A stretch of DNA of 64,000 nt from Cytobacillus firmus DS1 (GCF_000565285.1 NZ_APVL01000010.1:1-64000), one strand, 5' to 3'. Positions 52,798 to 62,170 are shown, counted from the first letter of the stretch. Notes: a model not told the origin generated them from the sequence alone. Program-made: numbers and translations.

Positions 52798-53711
52798 TTT
52801 ACTTCACCTACCTTTGCACCTAACACCGTTTGCAAAGCGCTAATGATATCATCATACTTCTCCACTACATGTGCACCTGAATCTTTAAGCGCTTTCATCT
52901 TTAAGGAAGGACGGCCTGTATTTCCGGAAATCATCGCTCCGGCATGGCCAAAAACAGTTCCTTCCGGCATGGATTCTGTAAACTTGCCGGCAACAAAGGA
53001 TATTAACGGCTTTGTAAAACCCCCCTCTTTTAATAATTGGGCAGCATCTTCTTCAAATGAGGTTCCAGGCTCCGAAAAAGTAACAACAGCTTCGGTTTCA
53101 TTGTCTTTTTCAAACAGAACAAGAAGGTCTTTAATCTTGGTTCCGATTAAACTATCTCCGCCAATGCCTATACTTGTTGTAACACCAAACCCGGCCCTCT
53201 TAACCATCCAGGAGGTTTCAGCAGTCATCCCCCCGCTTCTTGATATCACTCCGACATTTCCAGGAACGAAACAGCGTTCTGGCCGATCACCACCTATGGA
53301 TCCCATCTTTATGCGGTCCTTCGGATTAATCATGCCAACCGTATTAGGACCGATGATCGTAACATTTTTTTTTCGCGCAGCGTATAGCAATTTTACTGCA
53401 TCATGCTGAGGTATATTTTCCGTTGTAACAACAATCAGCTTAATTCCACTGGAAATTGCTTCGAGAACAGCATCCAATGCAAACGCAGGAGGCACAACAA
53501 TCAGAGATGCATTTATATCATGCTTTTTAACAGCTTCTGCAACCGTGTCGTAAACTGGTACTCCTTGAACATGCTGTCCTCCTTTACCGGGTGTAATGCC
53601 TGCAAAAATATTAGTACCATAGGCAAGAGTATGGCTGACAATCATAGAAGCTTCCCGGCCTGTAATTCCTTGTACAGCTAATCGAGTGTTTTGATTGATT
53701 AGAATTGACAT
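52794..53711 (-). CDS. SucD-like CoA ligase alpha subunit (divergent succinyl-CoA synthetase)
   Basis: 305 residues. CoA-binding Rossmann domain with the typical N-terminus ILINQNTRLAVQGITGREASMIV and the phosphohistidine loop VFGHAGAMISGNTG (His256). The segment that is normally GEIGG reads SEPGT (VVTFSEPGTSFEEDAA) and the SRSGTLTYE loop reads SRSGGMTAE. These lie near the catalytic centre. Forms acyl-CoA from an acid, CoA and ATP together with the beta subunit, whose gene abuts it. Malate, citramalate or itaconate are reasonable alternatives to succinate. Confidence 0.85.
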   Translation of the reverse strand: MSILINQNTRLAVQGITGREASMIVSHTLAYGTNIFAGITPGKGGQHVQGVPVYDTVAEAVKKHDINASLIVVPPAFALDAVLEAISSGIKLIVVTTENIPQHDAVKLLYAARKKNVTIIGPNTVGMINPKDRIKMGSIGGDRPERCFVPGNVGVISRSGGMTAETSWMVKRAGFGVTTSIGIGGDSLIGTKIKDLLVLFEKDNETEAVVTFSEPGTSFEEDAAQLLKEGGFTKPLISFVAGKFTESMPEGTVFGHAGAMISGNTGRPSLKMKALKDSGAHVVEKYDDIISALQTVLGAKVGEVK

Positions 53712-54911
53712 TTAGGATACCCCTCTCATCTTTTTAACCATTTCTGCTGCTGCTTCTTCAATTGTTAAATCTTCCCCGAAATAAGTAATACCTGCTTCAA
53801 GAAAAATTCTTTTTCCCTCTTCGTCATTAACTCCTGCTTCCCTCACAACTATGGGAAACTCTGCAGGGTCTACGCCTAATTCTTCAATGGCCTTTACAAT
53901 TCCCCGGGCAAAGACATCGATTTGTGTATTATTGGTTATGTTGTGTGCCACAAACAGGCCCTTTACTCCTTCCTTGGAGAGAATTCCTTTTGTTAATCCC
54001 GTTACTTTTTCTTCTGGCGGATTACCTCCCGTTTCTGTGTAATTTGCAGGAGAGGCTCCTAAATTAATAAGGGCGTCAAAACTTAATAAGCTTCCGCCTC
54101 CGCCTCCGCACATAAAACCAATTTCACCGCCATCCATTTCCGTATAACGTGCTGTTCCGCGATAATCTGCGTCATTAACTTTTACCATATCCTTCTCAAG
54201 CTGGGTTAAAGGCCTCCAGGACCGTTCACTGCCTGATTCTACTTTGCCTTCAAGTTCTGGGTGGCGGTATAGCGCCGAATCATCCACACCCATAACCGAA
54301 GCTGCTGCCATTACTTCATCGTCCCTTGTAAGTACCAACGGGTTAATTTCCAATATATAACAGTCATACCTAAGAAAGATATTATATAATTTGCATAGGA
54401 TTGCTGCAGCTTTTACTAAAGGCTTGCCCGTAACTCCGAGTCTGCTCCAAATTTCCTTTGACTGGTATGGCTGAAGCTCGGCAAAAGGTTCAACATGATA
54501 AATTACAATTTTCTCAGGGGAATCTTTAACAAGATCTTCTACTTCAACTCCCCCTTCTGTCGTAGCAATAACTACCGGAACCTGTTTTTGAGGGTCAATT
54601 GTAATGGAAACATACCATTCTTCATCTATATCAATCTTTTCTTCTAGCAAAACCTTATCTACAGGAAAGTTTCTAACTGTCATACCCAAAATTTCATCTG
54701 CCTTGTACCTTGCCTCTTCTACAGTGTCTGCAAACTTGATAGCCCCAGCTTTTCCTCTTTTCCCTACCGGGACCAAAGCTTTTAAAACACATGGTTTTGT
54801 TAAATGCTGTTCAGTTATTTCTTCACTACCTGAAATAACTGCATGGCCTGGCACAGGGACACCATGTTCTTTTAGAATAGTTTTACTAACATTCTCCAGC
54901 ATTCTGCCCAT
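53712..54911 (-). CDS. SucC-like CoA ligase beta subunit (divergent succinyl-CoA synthetase)
   Basis: 399 residues. ATP-grasp N-terminal half (CVLKALVPVGKRGKAGAIKFADTVEEA; LLEEKIDIDEEWYVSITID) and a C-terminal ligase-CoA domain. The canonical GAGLAMxTMD and GGGAT signatures of SucC are replaced by CGGGGGSLLSFDALIN and TGGNPPEEKV. With the alpha subunit, encoded without any gap, it should ligate CoA to a carboxylate. The altered signatures suggest a substrate other than succinate. ATG behind AGGAGAAATG; an operator candidate sits 20 bases upstream. Confidence 0.85.
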   Translation of the reverse strand: MGRMLENVSKTILKEHGVPVPGHAVISGSEEITEQHLTKPCVLKALVPVGKRGKAGAIKFADTVEEARYKADEILGMTVRNFPVDKVLLEEKIDIDEEWYVSITIDPQKQVPVVIATTEGGVEVEDLVKDSPEKIVIYHVEPFAELQPYQSKEIWSRLGVTGKPLVKAAAILCKLYNIFLRYDCYILEINPLVLTRDDEVMAAASVMGVDDSALYRHPELEGKVESGSERSWRPLTQLEKDMVKVNDADYRGTARYTEMDGGEIGFMCGGGGGSLLSFDALINLGASPANYTETGGNPPEEKVTGLTKGILSKEGVKGLFVAHNITNNTQIDVFARGIVKAIEELGVDPAEFPIVVREAGVNDEEGKRIFLEAGITYFGEDLTIEEAAAEMVKKMRGVS

Positions 54912-54930
54912 TTTTCATTTCTCCTTTTTT

Positions 54931-54943
54931 GGATATTGGATCC
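54931..54943. promoter_or_regulatory. GntR-type operator candidate 2
   Basis: GGATATTGGATCC between the GntR gene and the sucC-like start, identical to the site at 59449. An internal TTGGATCCAA palindrome extends it. Confidence 0.6.
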
Positions 54944-54964
54944 AATTTATAAAAGAAAGGGAAT

Positions 54965-55627
54965 TTACTTCCCTTCTTTCTTCAGGCTTTCTATTAAAGA
55001 TTCTCCTGTTCGGTAGATATGCTCCGATACAATATTAGCAGCGGTTTCCTTATCTTTTTTTACAACTGCTTCAAGGATTTTTCTATGTTCTGTATTTGAG
55101 GTTTCAATTTGTCCGGTTAGAAGGTGTGGTGTTTGCTGCGGAAGGCCATTCCACAATGTGCCAATAAATGAATTAAGACGTTCCCAATTACATCTTTTTA
55201 CAAGCAAACGGTGAAAGTCAATGTTATACTGTACAAAAGTGTCTGCATCATCGGCCTTTTCCATTTCGGCTACAAGCGAAGAAAGCTGGTTGATATCTTC
55301 GTCTGTTAATAAATCAACGCTTTGGTAAACAGCCATTTTCTCCAGCTCAGATCTTAAGGCATAAATTTCTTCAATGTCCTTAATGCTGATTGATTTCACT
55401 ACGGCACCTTTATGCGGCTCCAGCTTAATAAGTCCCTCTGACTCCAGTTTTCTAAATGCTTCTCGGACAGGCATCCTGCTAACGCCCATTTTTTCTGCCA
55501 GATCTGATTGCTTTAACCTTTCACCCGGCTTGAAATCCCCTCTGATAATCGCTTCTCTTATTACATTGCACACTTTTAAATGGAGTGTATCCCTATTCTC
55601 AATTCGTAAGTCCTGATTCATAGACAT
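54965..55627 (-). CDS. GntR family regulator, FCD subfamily (copy 1)
   Basis: 220 residues. N-terminal winged helix (AIIRGDFKPGERLKQSDLAEKMGVSRMPVREAFRKLESEGLI) and a C-terminal FCD domain with metal-site residues in NIDFHRLLV, NTEHRKIL and VSEHIYRTG. FadR-type regulators of this class bind short palindromes and usually release on binding a carboxylic acid. GGAT-N5-ATCC sites flank the gene (54931 and 55664), consistent with self-control and control of the CoA ligase genes. Confidence 0.9.
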   Translation of the reverse strand: MSMNQDLRIENRDTLHLKVCNVIREAIIRGDFKPGERLKQSDLAEKMGVSRMPVREAFRKLESEGLIKLEPHKGAVVKSISIKDIEEIYALRSELEKMAVYQSVDLLTDEDINQLSSLVAEMEKADDADTFVQYNIDFHRLLVKRCNWERLNSFIGTLWNGLPQQTPHLLTGQIETSNTEHRKILEAVVKKDKETAANIVSEHIYRTGESLIESLKKEGK

Positions 55628-55663
55628 ATTTCAAATACCTTTCCTTATCCTATTTTAGTTTTA

Positions 55664-55676
55664 GGATACAGGATCC
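55664..55676. promoter_or_regulatory. GntR-type operator candidate 3
   Basis: GGATACAGGATCC, 36 bases upstream of the first GntR gene and downstream of the SLC13 gene. Same 13-base form as the sites at 38162, 54931 and 59449. Confidence 0.6.
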
Positions 55677-55716
55677 AAATATTATTGTCTACACTTTTCT
55701 GACACTTAAGTTTATT

Positions 55717-57180
55717 TTACAAAAAACCGATCCAGTTCCACCACGTTACAGCCGTTAATATTGTAACGACCATCATAATAATAGTCATATAGATTCCCGG
55801 GATAATAAACTCTTTTTGCTGGATCTGCCCAGTGCTATGGACAATAATATTGGGAGTTGCTTCAACTACAAGAATATATCCATGGAGGCAGGCTAGTGAA
55901 GCCGTAATACATATTAATACCGGATCGGCACCTGCCTTGCCTGACAGCCCGATAAAAATAGGAATTAGCGTCACAACTGCTGTCGATACGTTGGCAACAG
56001 CCAAATGCAGGATTTGTGTGATAATTAAAATGGATGCAACAGCAGTAAGCGGTGAGCGAAGCAGATCAATAATCCATCCCGCACTTAAAGTAGTCCCTAC
56101 AAGTTCCGCTGCCCCCGAATGATTAAAAGCATAGCCAAGCGATAAAGTTACACCCATAATGAGAATAGTATCAAAATTGATTTTTACCATACTATCCCAC
56201 TTCGAACAGCCTACACCTGGAAATGCCATTAATATAACACCTATCAGGGTTGGAATGCTTGGGTGAAGTCCATGCAGCGGTTCGGTAAACCATAAACATA
56301 CGATAAGAATCAAAATACCGATGCATTTTTTTTCATCTGTATTGATAGCACCTAACTCTTTCAGCTTTTTGTCCATTTCCTCCTTCAAATGATGAAATTC
56401 TTCATTTTCTTTTGACAAGGGAAATACCTTGATTAATAACAGCCAGGATAAGGGAATTAAAAGCAGCCATATTGGAACAGTGTACATGAACCATTGTAAA
56501 TAAGTTATTTGAATCCCCAAAAACTGCTTTAATAATTCTACCGTCAAGATATTTCCGATTGCTGCCGTCATGACAATCGTTCCGCTTATTGTTCCGCCAA
56601 ATGCAACACCAAGCAGTATCATTTTCCGCAGATTTCCATCCTTCTTAACACCTATATGATCGAGCGCCATTAAAGCAACAGGTAATATCAGGGTAGCTCT
56701 TACAGCTACTGCAGGGATAAAAAAAGCCTGCACCTGAGGGATGAGCAAAATGCTTGCTAATAAACCTTTTGCTGTGCCGGCCCACTTTGCCAAAATCAAA
56801 TATGCCAGTCTTTTAGCAAGTGGGGTATCATTAACTCCTCTTGCCAGCATCATTCCCCCTATTATCAAAAAAATGGCTGGTGAGGAAAAACCGCTGAAGA
56901 TAATATCCATGTTCACAATTTTAAATAACAGCATTAACACCAGCAGCAGTACAGCAGTAACCCCAAGCGGCAAGGGCTCAAATGTCCAGTAAAAGACACT
57001 TAAGACTAAAAGGGCGAGCATGATTTTGGCAGAAACACTGCTTCCAGGCAAAACAGCGTAGACAGATGCAGACAGAGCAGCACCCAGCATTAGGGTAAAT
57101 GTTTTTGAAGACCCAATAGAATTTACCCAGGATGACTTTGGCATAAAATTTACTTTTGCCTTGGTATTTGGAGCACCCAA
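55717..57180 (-). CDS. SLC13/DASS-type anion permease
   Basis: 487 residues from a TTG behind AAGGAGAG. About 11-13 membrane helices with DASS-family traits: YWTFEPLPLGVTAVLLLVLM, LIIGGMMLARGVNDTPLAKR, the conserved GGTISGTIVMTAAIGN and, late in the protein, NVSTAVVTLIPIFIGLSG. Family members carry succinate, malate, fumarate, citrate or sulfate with Na+ or by exchange. With a TRAP system in the same cluster, the organism has two routes for what may be related acids. Confidence 0.85.
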   Translation of the reverse strand: MGAPNTKAKVNFMPKSSWVNSIGSSKTFTLMLGAALSASVYAVLPGSSVSAKIMLALLVLSVFYWTFEPLPLGVTAVLLLVLMLLFKIVNMDIIFSGFSSPAIFLIIGGMMLARGVNDTPLAKRLAYLILAKWAGTAKGLLASILLIPQVQAFFIPAVAVRATLILPVALMALDHIGVKKDGNLRKMILLGVAFGGTISGTIVMTAAIGNILTVELLKQFLGIQITYLQWFMYTVPIWLLLIPLSWLLLIKVFPLSKENEEFHHLKEEMDKKLKELGAINTDEKKCIGILILIVCLWFTEPLHGLHPSIPTLIGVILMAFPGVGCSKWDSMVKINFDTILIMGVTLSLGYAFNHSGAAELVGTTLSAGWIIDLLRSPLTAVASILIITQILHLAVANVSTAVVTLIPIFIGLSGKAGADPVLICITASLACLHGYILVVEATPNIIVHSTGQIQQKEFIIPGIYMTIIMMVVTILTAVTWWNWIGFL

Positions 57181-57203
57181 TTTACTCTCCTTCTTTCTTT
57201 TGC

Positions 57204-58556
57204 TTAAATACGGCTGGCTGATTCAACTGGTGTGCACATCTGGAAAAACCCTTCCAAATCCTCTATTTCTTCCAGGCGGAATACCTGATCAATAAGTAAT
57301 TTTTTTGCTTCCTCACTAATGATATTCCCCGTAACATCCTTGAATTTATCAATCAATTGCTGATCAGTCATAGGATTATCCATACTGCCAATAGCATGTT
57401 CAACGAAATGGCTGAGTTCCCTGCCATCTTTCAATTTTACTGTTAATCTGACCTGGTCTTCTTTAATATTCTCATCTATCTTCAACTGTATTTTTGTCCT
57501 TAAAGCCTTTACTTCAGGTTTATTAACGAAATCATCAGTAAACTCATTCACGCCAGCTCTTAAATGAAGGAATCCTGCAGCGACGCAATGGTAAACACTA
57601 AATTTCCCTTCAAGACCTGTTTTAAAATCTGTTTTGCCGGTTAGTTCTTTAACTAGAGGATGTCCTGTAATATGAATTTCTTCTACTTCTTCTCCTTTTA
57701 AGTTGTGTGCTCTCTGTATGGCAATGATTCCTTCAATGGACGGATGGGTTACAATGCCGCTGGCAAATGGCTTATAGCTGTTTTTCTCAATTTTCCATTT
57801 ATCTCCCCATTTATCTGTCAACAGTTCCATTTTAGATTCTTCTGATAAAACATTGATAAATCCGCGCTCTGCTTCCAATGCTTGTTTAGAACTTGTAAAC
57901 CCTTCGCCTGCAATGAATGCTGCAAGCATCCCATTCATCGCTGCTTTTCCCGGATGATAAGGTTTTGTCATTGTTCCAAACATTTCCCTTAATCCGGTAG
58001 GATCGGTTGCGGCTATCCCAATAGCAAAGGAAGTTTTCTCCTCGTCAAGCCCTAAGAGCTTGCTCATTGCTGCAGCAGCGCCAATTCCTCCAACGCTTCC
58101 GGTAATATGCCAGCCCCGCCAGTAGTGGGAAGGGTATAAAGCAAGGGCAAGTCTGGCCTGAACCTCACAGCCTAAAATGAAAGCCTCTAAAACCTCTTTA
58201 CCGGTTTTTTTCTTATATTGGCTATATGCTAATACAGCAGGAAAAACAGGGGAAGAAGGGTGAAGAACTGTTTCAAGCAGTGTGTCATCAAAGTCATAAA
58301 TATGGGATGACATGCCATTTAGCAAAGCTGCGAAAAGCATATCAGTCTTTTCATTTCTTCCAAGAATAGACGCCTGCGGGGTGCTTTCCATCAATTTTGA
58401 AACATTTAAAACTTTATCCATTGATTCATGATAGGCTGCTCCTATAGCAACACCGAGCCAGTTCAATAGACTTCTCTTAGCTTCATATACAGCATTTCCG
58501 CTTATTTGTTCAAAATTTGTATGGTTGATATTTCTAGCAATTTGGGTGGTTACCAT
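57204..58556 (-). CDS. MmgE/PrpD family protein (copy 2)
   Basis: 450 residues with AKRSLLNWLGVAIGAAYHESMDKVLN, HIYDFDDTLLETVLHPSSPVFPAVLAYSQYKKKTGKEVLEAFILGCEV, HWRGWHITGSVGGIGAAAAMSKLLGL and FASGIVTHPSIEGIIAI. The DDT/HPS region marks the active site in this family. Compared with copy 1 (51.4-52.8 kb) the active-site strings differ, so the two probably act on different acids. Lies directly downstream of the CitE-like lyase gene (13-base gap). Confidence 0.87.
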   Translation of the reverse strand: MVTTQIARNINHTNFEQISGNAVYEAKRSLLNWLGVAIGAAYHESMDKVLNVSKLMESTPQASILGRNEKTDMLFAALLNGMSSHIYDFDDTLLETVLHPSSPVFPAVLAYSQYKKKTGKEVLEAFILGCEVQARLALALYPSHYWRGWHITGSVGGIGAAAAMSKLLGLDEEKTSFAIGIAATDPTGLREMFGTMTKPYHPGKAAMNGMLAAFIAGEGFTSSKQALEAERGFINVLSEESKMELLTDKWGDKWKIEKNSYKPFASGIVTHPSIEGIIAIQRAHNLKGEEVEEIHITGHPLVKELTGKTDFKTGLEGKFSVYHCVAAGFLHLRAGVNEFTDDFVNKPEVKALRTKIQLKIDENIKEDQVRLTVKLKDGRELSHFVEHAIGSMDNPMTDQQLIDKFKDVTGNIISEEAKKLLIDQVFRLEEIEDLEGFFQMCTPVESASRI

Positions 58557-58569
58557 TTTATCTCTCCTC

Positions 58570-59430
58570 TTATAAACATGAATAGTTTAATAGCCCTTTT
58601 GCTTTTTTATATACTGGATAATCCACTAATTTATTTCTTACCGAAATGGACGCACTCCCATTAAGTTCAGCCTCTTCAAACGCTTCTACTATTTCTCTTG
58701 CTTCTTCCAAGGCTTTTTCGTCCGGAGTAAAAACCTGATGAATGGCATTTATCTGTTTTGGATGAATAGACAGCTTGGATTTAAATCCTGAAATTCTAGC
58801 CCGGACAGCCTCTCTGTATAACCCTTCTTCATTGGATAGATCTGGATATACCGCATCCACTGGGCTACTGATCCCTGCCGCCCTTGATGCGTTAACAATT
58901 TGTGACCTTGCAAAATAAAGCTCTTCACCTCCATCAGTTAGCTCGCAATCTATATCAAGTGAATAGTCAATTGAACCAAACACTAGCCTCGGAACCAAAG
59001 AATGAGAATTTGCAATTTCATAGGCAAAGTGAACACCTGAAGCTGTTTCGATAAGTGGCAGCACCTCAAAATGATCTCCTTTTCTTCCCGCCCTTTCAAG
59101 GAGCTCAAGCACTGTTTGGCAGATAACTTTCATATTGCTGCCGCTTTCAGCTTTCGGGACAATGATTCCCTTCGCACCTGATTCAACTGCACACTCGATA
59201 TCTTTTCTCCAATACACAGTTGTAAAGTCATTAATTCTGATATACACATCTTTTTCAGCTGGGTAATTTAGCAAGTAATTTTTTGCCCTTTCTCTAGCAA
59301 TCTCTTTTTCATTAATGGCGACAGCATCCTCCAGATCAAAAATGACACTGTCTGCTGCACTGGATAATGCTTTTCCCATTATTTTTTCAGAAACTGCCGG
59401 TACAAATAAGTAGGATCGTTTAGGTGCCAT
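58570..59430 (-). CDS. CitE-like (HpcH/HpaI) acyl-CoA lyase
   Basis: The start is the ATG at 59430 behind AGGAGGAG; an in-frame TTG at 59463 lies upstream of the operator. 286 residues. CitE features: RSYLFVPAVSEKIMGKALSSAADSVIFDLEDAV, DVYIRIND (substrate Arg), PLIETASGVHFAYEI (Mg Glu) and FGSIDYSLDI (Mg Asp). Family enzymes cleave malyl-CoA to glyoxylate plus acetyl-CoA, or citramalyl-CoA to pyruvate plus acetyl-CoA. No citrate lyase partners (CitD, CitF) are present, so stand-alone acyl-CoA cleavage is likely. Confidence 0.87.
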   Translation of the reverse strand: MAPKRSYLFVPAVSEKIMGKALSSAADSVIFDLEDAVAINEKEIARERAKNYLLNYPAEKDVYIRINDFTTVYWRKDIECAVESGAKGIIVPKAESGSNMKVICQTVLELLERAGRKGDHFEVLPLIETASGVHFAYEIANSHSLVPRLVFGSIDYSLDIDCELTDGGEELYFARSQIVNASRAAGISSPVDAVYPDLSNEEGLYREAVRARISGFKSKLSIHPKQINAIHQVFTPDEKALEEAREIVEAFEEAELNGSASISVRNKLVDYPVYKKAKGLLNYSCL

Positions 59431-59448
59431 TGTTAACTCCTCCTTCGC

Positions 59449-59461
59449 GGATATTGGATCC
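59449..59461. promoter_or_regulatory. GntR-type operator candidate 4
   Basis: GGATATTGGATCC just upstream of the CitE-like start, 19 bases past the second GntR gene. Identical to the site at 54931. Confidence 0.6.
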
Positions 59462-59480
59462 AATTATATGGAAGAATAGC

Positions 59481-60125
59481 TTACTCAATTACTTGAGTAA
59501 GCGCATTCCCTGCCCTCATAATATGGCTTTCGACCAGCTGTCTCAGCATGATAGGATCCTTTAATTCAAGGGCTCTTAACATTTGTTTATGCTCTTCATT
59601 CGAAACAAACATTGTTTTTGGAATGAGACTTGGAACATGAGCTGGGTATCCCTCAATAAATTCCTTCGTCAGCAATTTAATCTTTTTCCAATCACATCCC
59701 TTTTGCAACAGCATGTGAAACTGATGATTATGGCTAATAAAGGAATCCATATCATTGTTTTCAATATCCTGGTCCATTTTTTTTACAAATAGATGTAAGC
59801 CTGACTTATCCTCATTTGTAAGAAAATTCATTGATTTTTGAACAGTGATGCCCTCCAGGAGTGCTCTCAGATAATACAGCTCTTCTATATCTTCCCTTCT
59901 AAAGCCGATTACCTGTGCTCCTTTATGGGGAAGAAAGGCTACTAGTCCTTCTCTCTCGAGACAGCGGAGAGCCTCTCTTACAGGCATCCTGCTCACCCCA
60001 AATCTTGAAGCTAATTCGTCTTGAATCAATCTTTCCCCCGGTTTATAAACCTGGTTGAAAATAGATTCCCTAATCATATCTGTAACTTTTTCTTGTAATG
60101 TATGAAATTCTTTTACCTGATTCAT
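59481..60125 (-). CDS. GntR family regulator, FCD subfamily (copy 2)
   Basis: 214 residues. Winged helix NQVYKPGERLIQDELASRFGVSRMPVREALRCLEREGLVAF and FCD domain with HNHQFHMLL, NEEHKQML and VESHIMRAG metal-site segments. Its recognition helix region (SRFGVSRMPVREALRCLE) is close to that of copy 1, so both may read the same operator. Located between the TRAP permease genes and the lyase gene. Confidence 0.9.
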   Translation of the reverse strand: MNQVKEFHTLQEKVTDMIRESIFNQVYKPGERLIQDELASRFGVSRMPVREALRCLEREGLVAFLPHKGAQVIGFRREDIEELYYLRALLEGITVQKSMNFLTNEDKSGLHLFVKKMDQDIENNDMDSFISHNHQFHMLLQKGCDWKKIKLLTKEFIEGYPAHVPSLIPKTMFVSNEEHKQMLRALELKDPIMLRQLVESHIMRAGNALTQVIE

Positions 60126-60162
60126 TTAAAAACTCCTTAAGCATTGTAAAAACTGCCAAGAA

Positions 60163-61431
60163 TTATTTTGCTAATAACAGTGAAATCTGCGGGAAAATAA
60201 CAATTAATATAAGGGCCAATACCATAAGAGCGAAGAAAGGCAGGACTCCTCTTACTACTTCCCCTACTTTTTCCCTAGTGATTCCGCTTACTACAAAAAG
60301 ATTCAATCCTACAGGAGGAGTAATCATTGCCAATTCCATATTAATCGTCATTATAATCGCAAAGTGAATAATATTAATATCAAACATCACTAGAACCGGA
60401 AGTAAAATTGGCAAGGTAATTAAGATAATCGCTACAGCTTCCAGGAACATTCCAAGCACGAAGAACATTAAATTAACACCAATCATAAAAATCCATTTAT
60501 TCGTTGTGCTTTCTTCAATCCATGCCGCGAAACTTTGCGGTACTTGCTCTGTCGTTAAGAACATTCCAAAGATCATAGCTGAGGCAATAACCAGGAAGAT
60601 CATCGAAGTAATATTGATGGATTCCTTAAGTACTTCCCTGAATTTAGGAAACGACATTTCTTTATAGATAAATACTGAAACAATGATTCCATAGAAACAT
60701 GAAACAAATGCTGCTTCAGTTGGGGTTACAATTCCAGAGTATATTCCTCCGAGGATAATAACAGGAAGAAGAAAACCCCAAATGGCCTTATAGGTTTTTT
60801 TCCAGCGTACATTCATTGGCTCCTTTGGCAACTTACCATAGTTATTAATTCGTGCGTTAACAATTGCTGAAAAAAGTAAAATACCGCCCAGCAATAAACC
60901 CGGGATAATCCCTGCAGCAAAAAGTTTACCTACAGATTCTTCTGCAACCGACGCGTAAATGATTAAGGGTATGGAAGGAGGAATCAGAATTCCAAGTGTC
61001 CCTGCTGCTGCAACTAATCCCATTGCATATCGCTTGCTATAGCCTGCTTTAACCATTCCTGGAATCATAATGCTCCCGATTGCTGCTGCTGTAGCGGGAC
61101 TTGAACCGGAGATTGCAGCAAAAATCATACATGCAAGGATGGTAACTACCGCGAGTCCTCCACGAATATGGCCGACCCACGATTTTAGAGCTTCAATCAA
61201 ATGAAAGGATATTCCGCCTTTTGACATTATAATCCCAGCAAATACAAACCCTGGAATAGCCATTAGTGTTGCTGAATTTAAGGAGTTAAACATTTTTTGA
61301 ATGACAGTATATAGGGTAAAGTCGATCATGGACAGAGCAACAACACTTGAAAGCCCTAAGCTGACCGCAATAGGCACTCTAATAAGGCAAAGAATGGCAA
61401 AGACCAAAAACAATACTAGAACCGGACTCAT
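60163..61431 (-). CDS. dctM: TRAP transporter large permease (DctM)
   Basis: 422 residues, about 12 helices. DctM features: LMAIPGFVFAGIIMSKGG, AAISGSSPATAAAIGSIMIPGMVKAGYSKRYAMGLVAAAGTLGILIPPSIPLIIYA and the C-terminal MINMELAMITPPVGLNLFVV-like segment. It is the transport subunit of a tripartite Na+-driven carboxylate importer. The ATG overlaps the dctQ stop. The binding protein is encoded divergently at 63.2 kb. Confidence 0.93.
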   Translation of the reverse strand: MSPVLVLFLVFAILCLIRVPIAVSLGLSSVVALSMIDFTLYTVIQKMFNSLNSATLMAIPGFVFAGIIMSKGGISFHLIEALKSWVGHIRGGLAVVTILACMIFAAISGSSPATAAAIGSIMIPGMVKAGYSKRYAMGLVAAAGTLGILIPPSIPLIIYASVAEESVGKLFAAGIIPGLLLGGILLFSAIVNARINNYGKLPKEPMNVRWKKTYKAIWGFLLPVIILGGIYSGIVTPTEAAFVSCFYGIIVSVFIYKEMSFPKFREVLKESINITSMIFLVIASAMIFGMFLTTEQVPQSFAAWIEESTTNKWIFMIGVNLMFFVLGMFLEAVAIILITLPILLPVLVMFDINIIHFAIIMTINMELAMITPPVGLNLFVVSGITREKVGEVVRGVLPFFALMVLALILIVIFPQISLLLAK

Positions 61432-61985
61432 GCTCCTACTCCCTTCTGATCAGTTTCTTTCTTATTTAGCTCCTGCATTTCTTCATAGAGATGTTCAAGT
61501 TCTCCTGTAATTTCACGTTTATCCCCTGTAAATGCCCGATAAGCCTTCACAATAAAGTAAACCCCAAGCAAACTCATTCCCACAGGCAGAACCAAATAGG
61601 TTATCCAAATTGGAATCCCGACATCAATGGTAGTGATCCCCTGCTCTTTTGAAAGCGTTATCAATTCAAGGGATGAAAAAGCGAGATAAAAGGTGAAGCA
61701 CGCTCCTATAATATTACTAATACCGGCAACGATTTTTTTTAATCCTTTTGGCAGCAAATCAAACAACAACTCTACCTGAATGTGACGATTGTCTTTTAAA
61801 GCCATTCCAAATCCAATAAAAATAGACCAAACGAGAAGAAATTCAAAAATTTCAGTGACCCATGCCTGTGGTGCATTTAACACATATCTGGTAAATACAC
61901 CATATAAACTGACAACTACTCCTCCTATAAATAGCAATCCAGCTGCGCCTTCTTCGATGTGATCAAGCCATTTAAAGAGCTTCAT
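61428..61985 (-). CDS. dctQ: TRAP transporter small permease (DctQ)
   Basis: The start is the ATG at 61985 behind AAAGGAG. 185 residues, four membrane helices, with the family pattern LLVWSIFIGFGMALKDNRHIQVELLF near the middle and a charged C-terminal tail. It links the binding protein to DctM. First gene of the long minus-strand cluster; a palindrome TTGGAT-N3-ATCCAA lies 17 bases upstream. Confidence 0.9.
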   Translation of the reverse strand: MKLFKWLDHIEEGAAGLLFIGGVVVSLYGVFTRYVLNAPQAWVTEIFEFLLVWSIFIGFGMALKDNRHIQVELLFDLLPKGLKKIVAGISNIIGACFTFYLAFSSLELITLSKEQGITTIDVGIPIWITYLVLPVGMSLLGVYFIVKAYRAFTGDKREITGELEHLYEEMQELNKKETDQKGVGA

Positions 61986-62003
61986 ACAATCAACTCCTTT
62001 TTT

Positions 62004-62014
62004 GGATTGTATCC
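62004..62014. promoter_or_regulatory. GntR-type operator variant before dctQ
   Basis: GGATTGTATCC inside TTGGAT-TGT-ATCCAA. The half-sites equal those of the other operators but the spacer is three rather than five bases. Confidence 0.45.
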
Positions 62015-62170
62015 AATCCTTGCTTGGTTTCTTTTTCAATATACAAGAAATAGAAATAAAAATAAACAGAAAATTTTATTTTTTTATTATTTTTTGTGTA
62101 TTCACAATATTCGACTTATTTGTTATACTATTTTTATCATCCTGTATTAGCACCTCGTAAATTTTACTTT

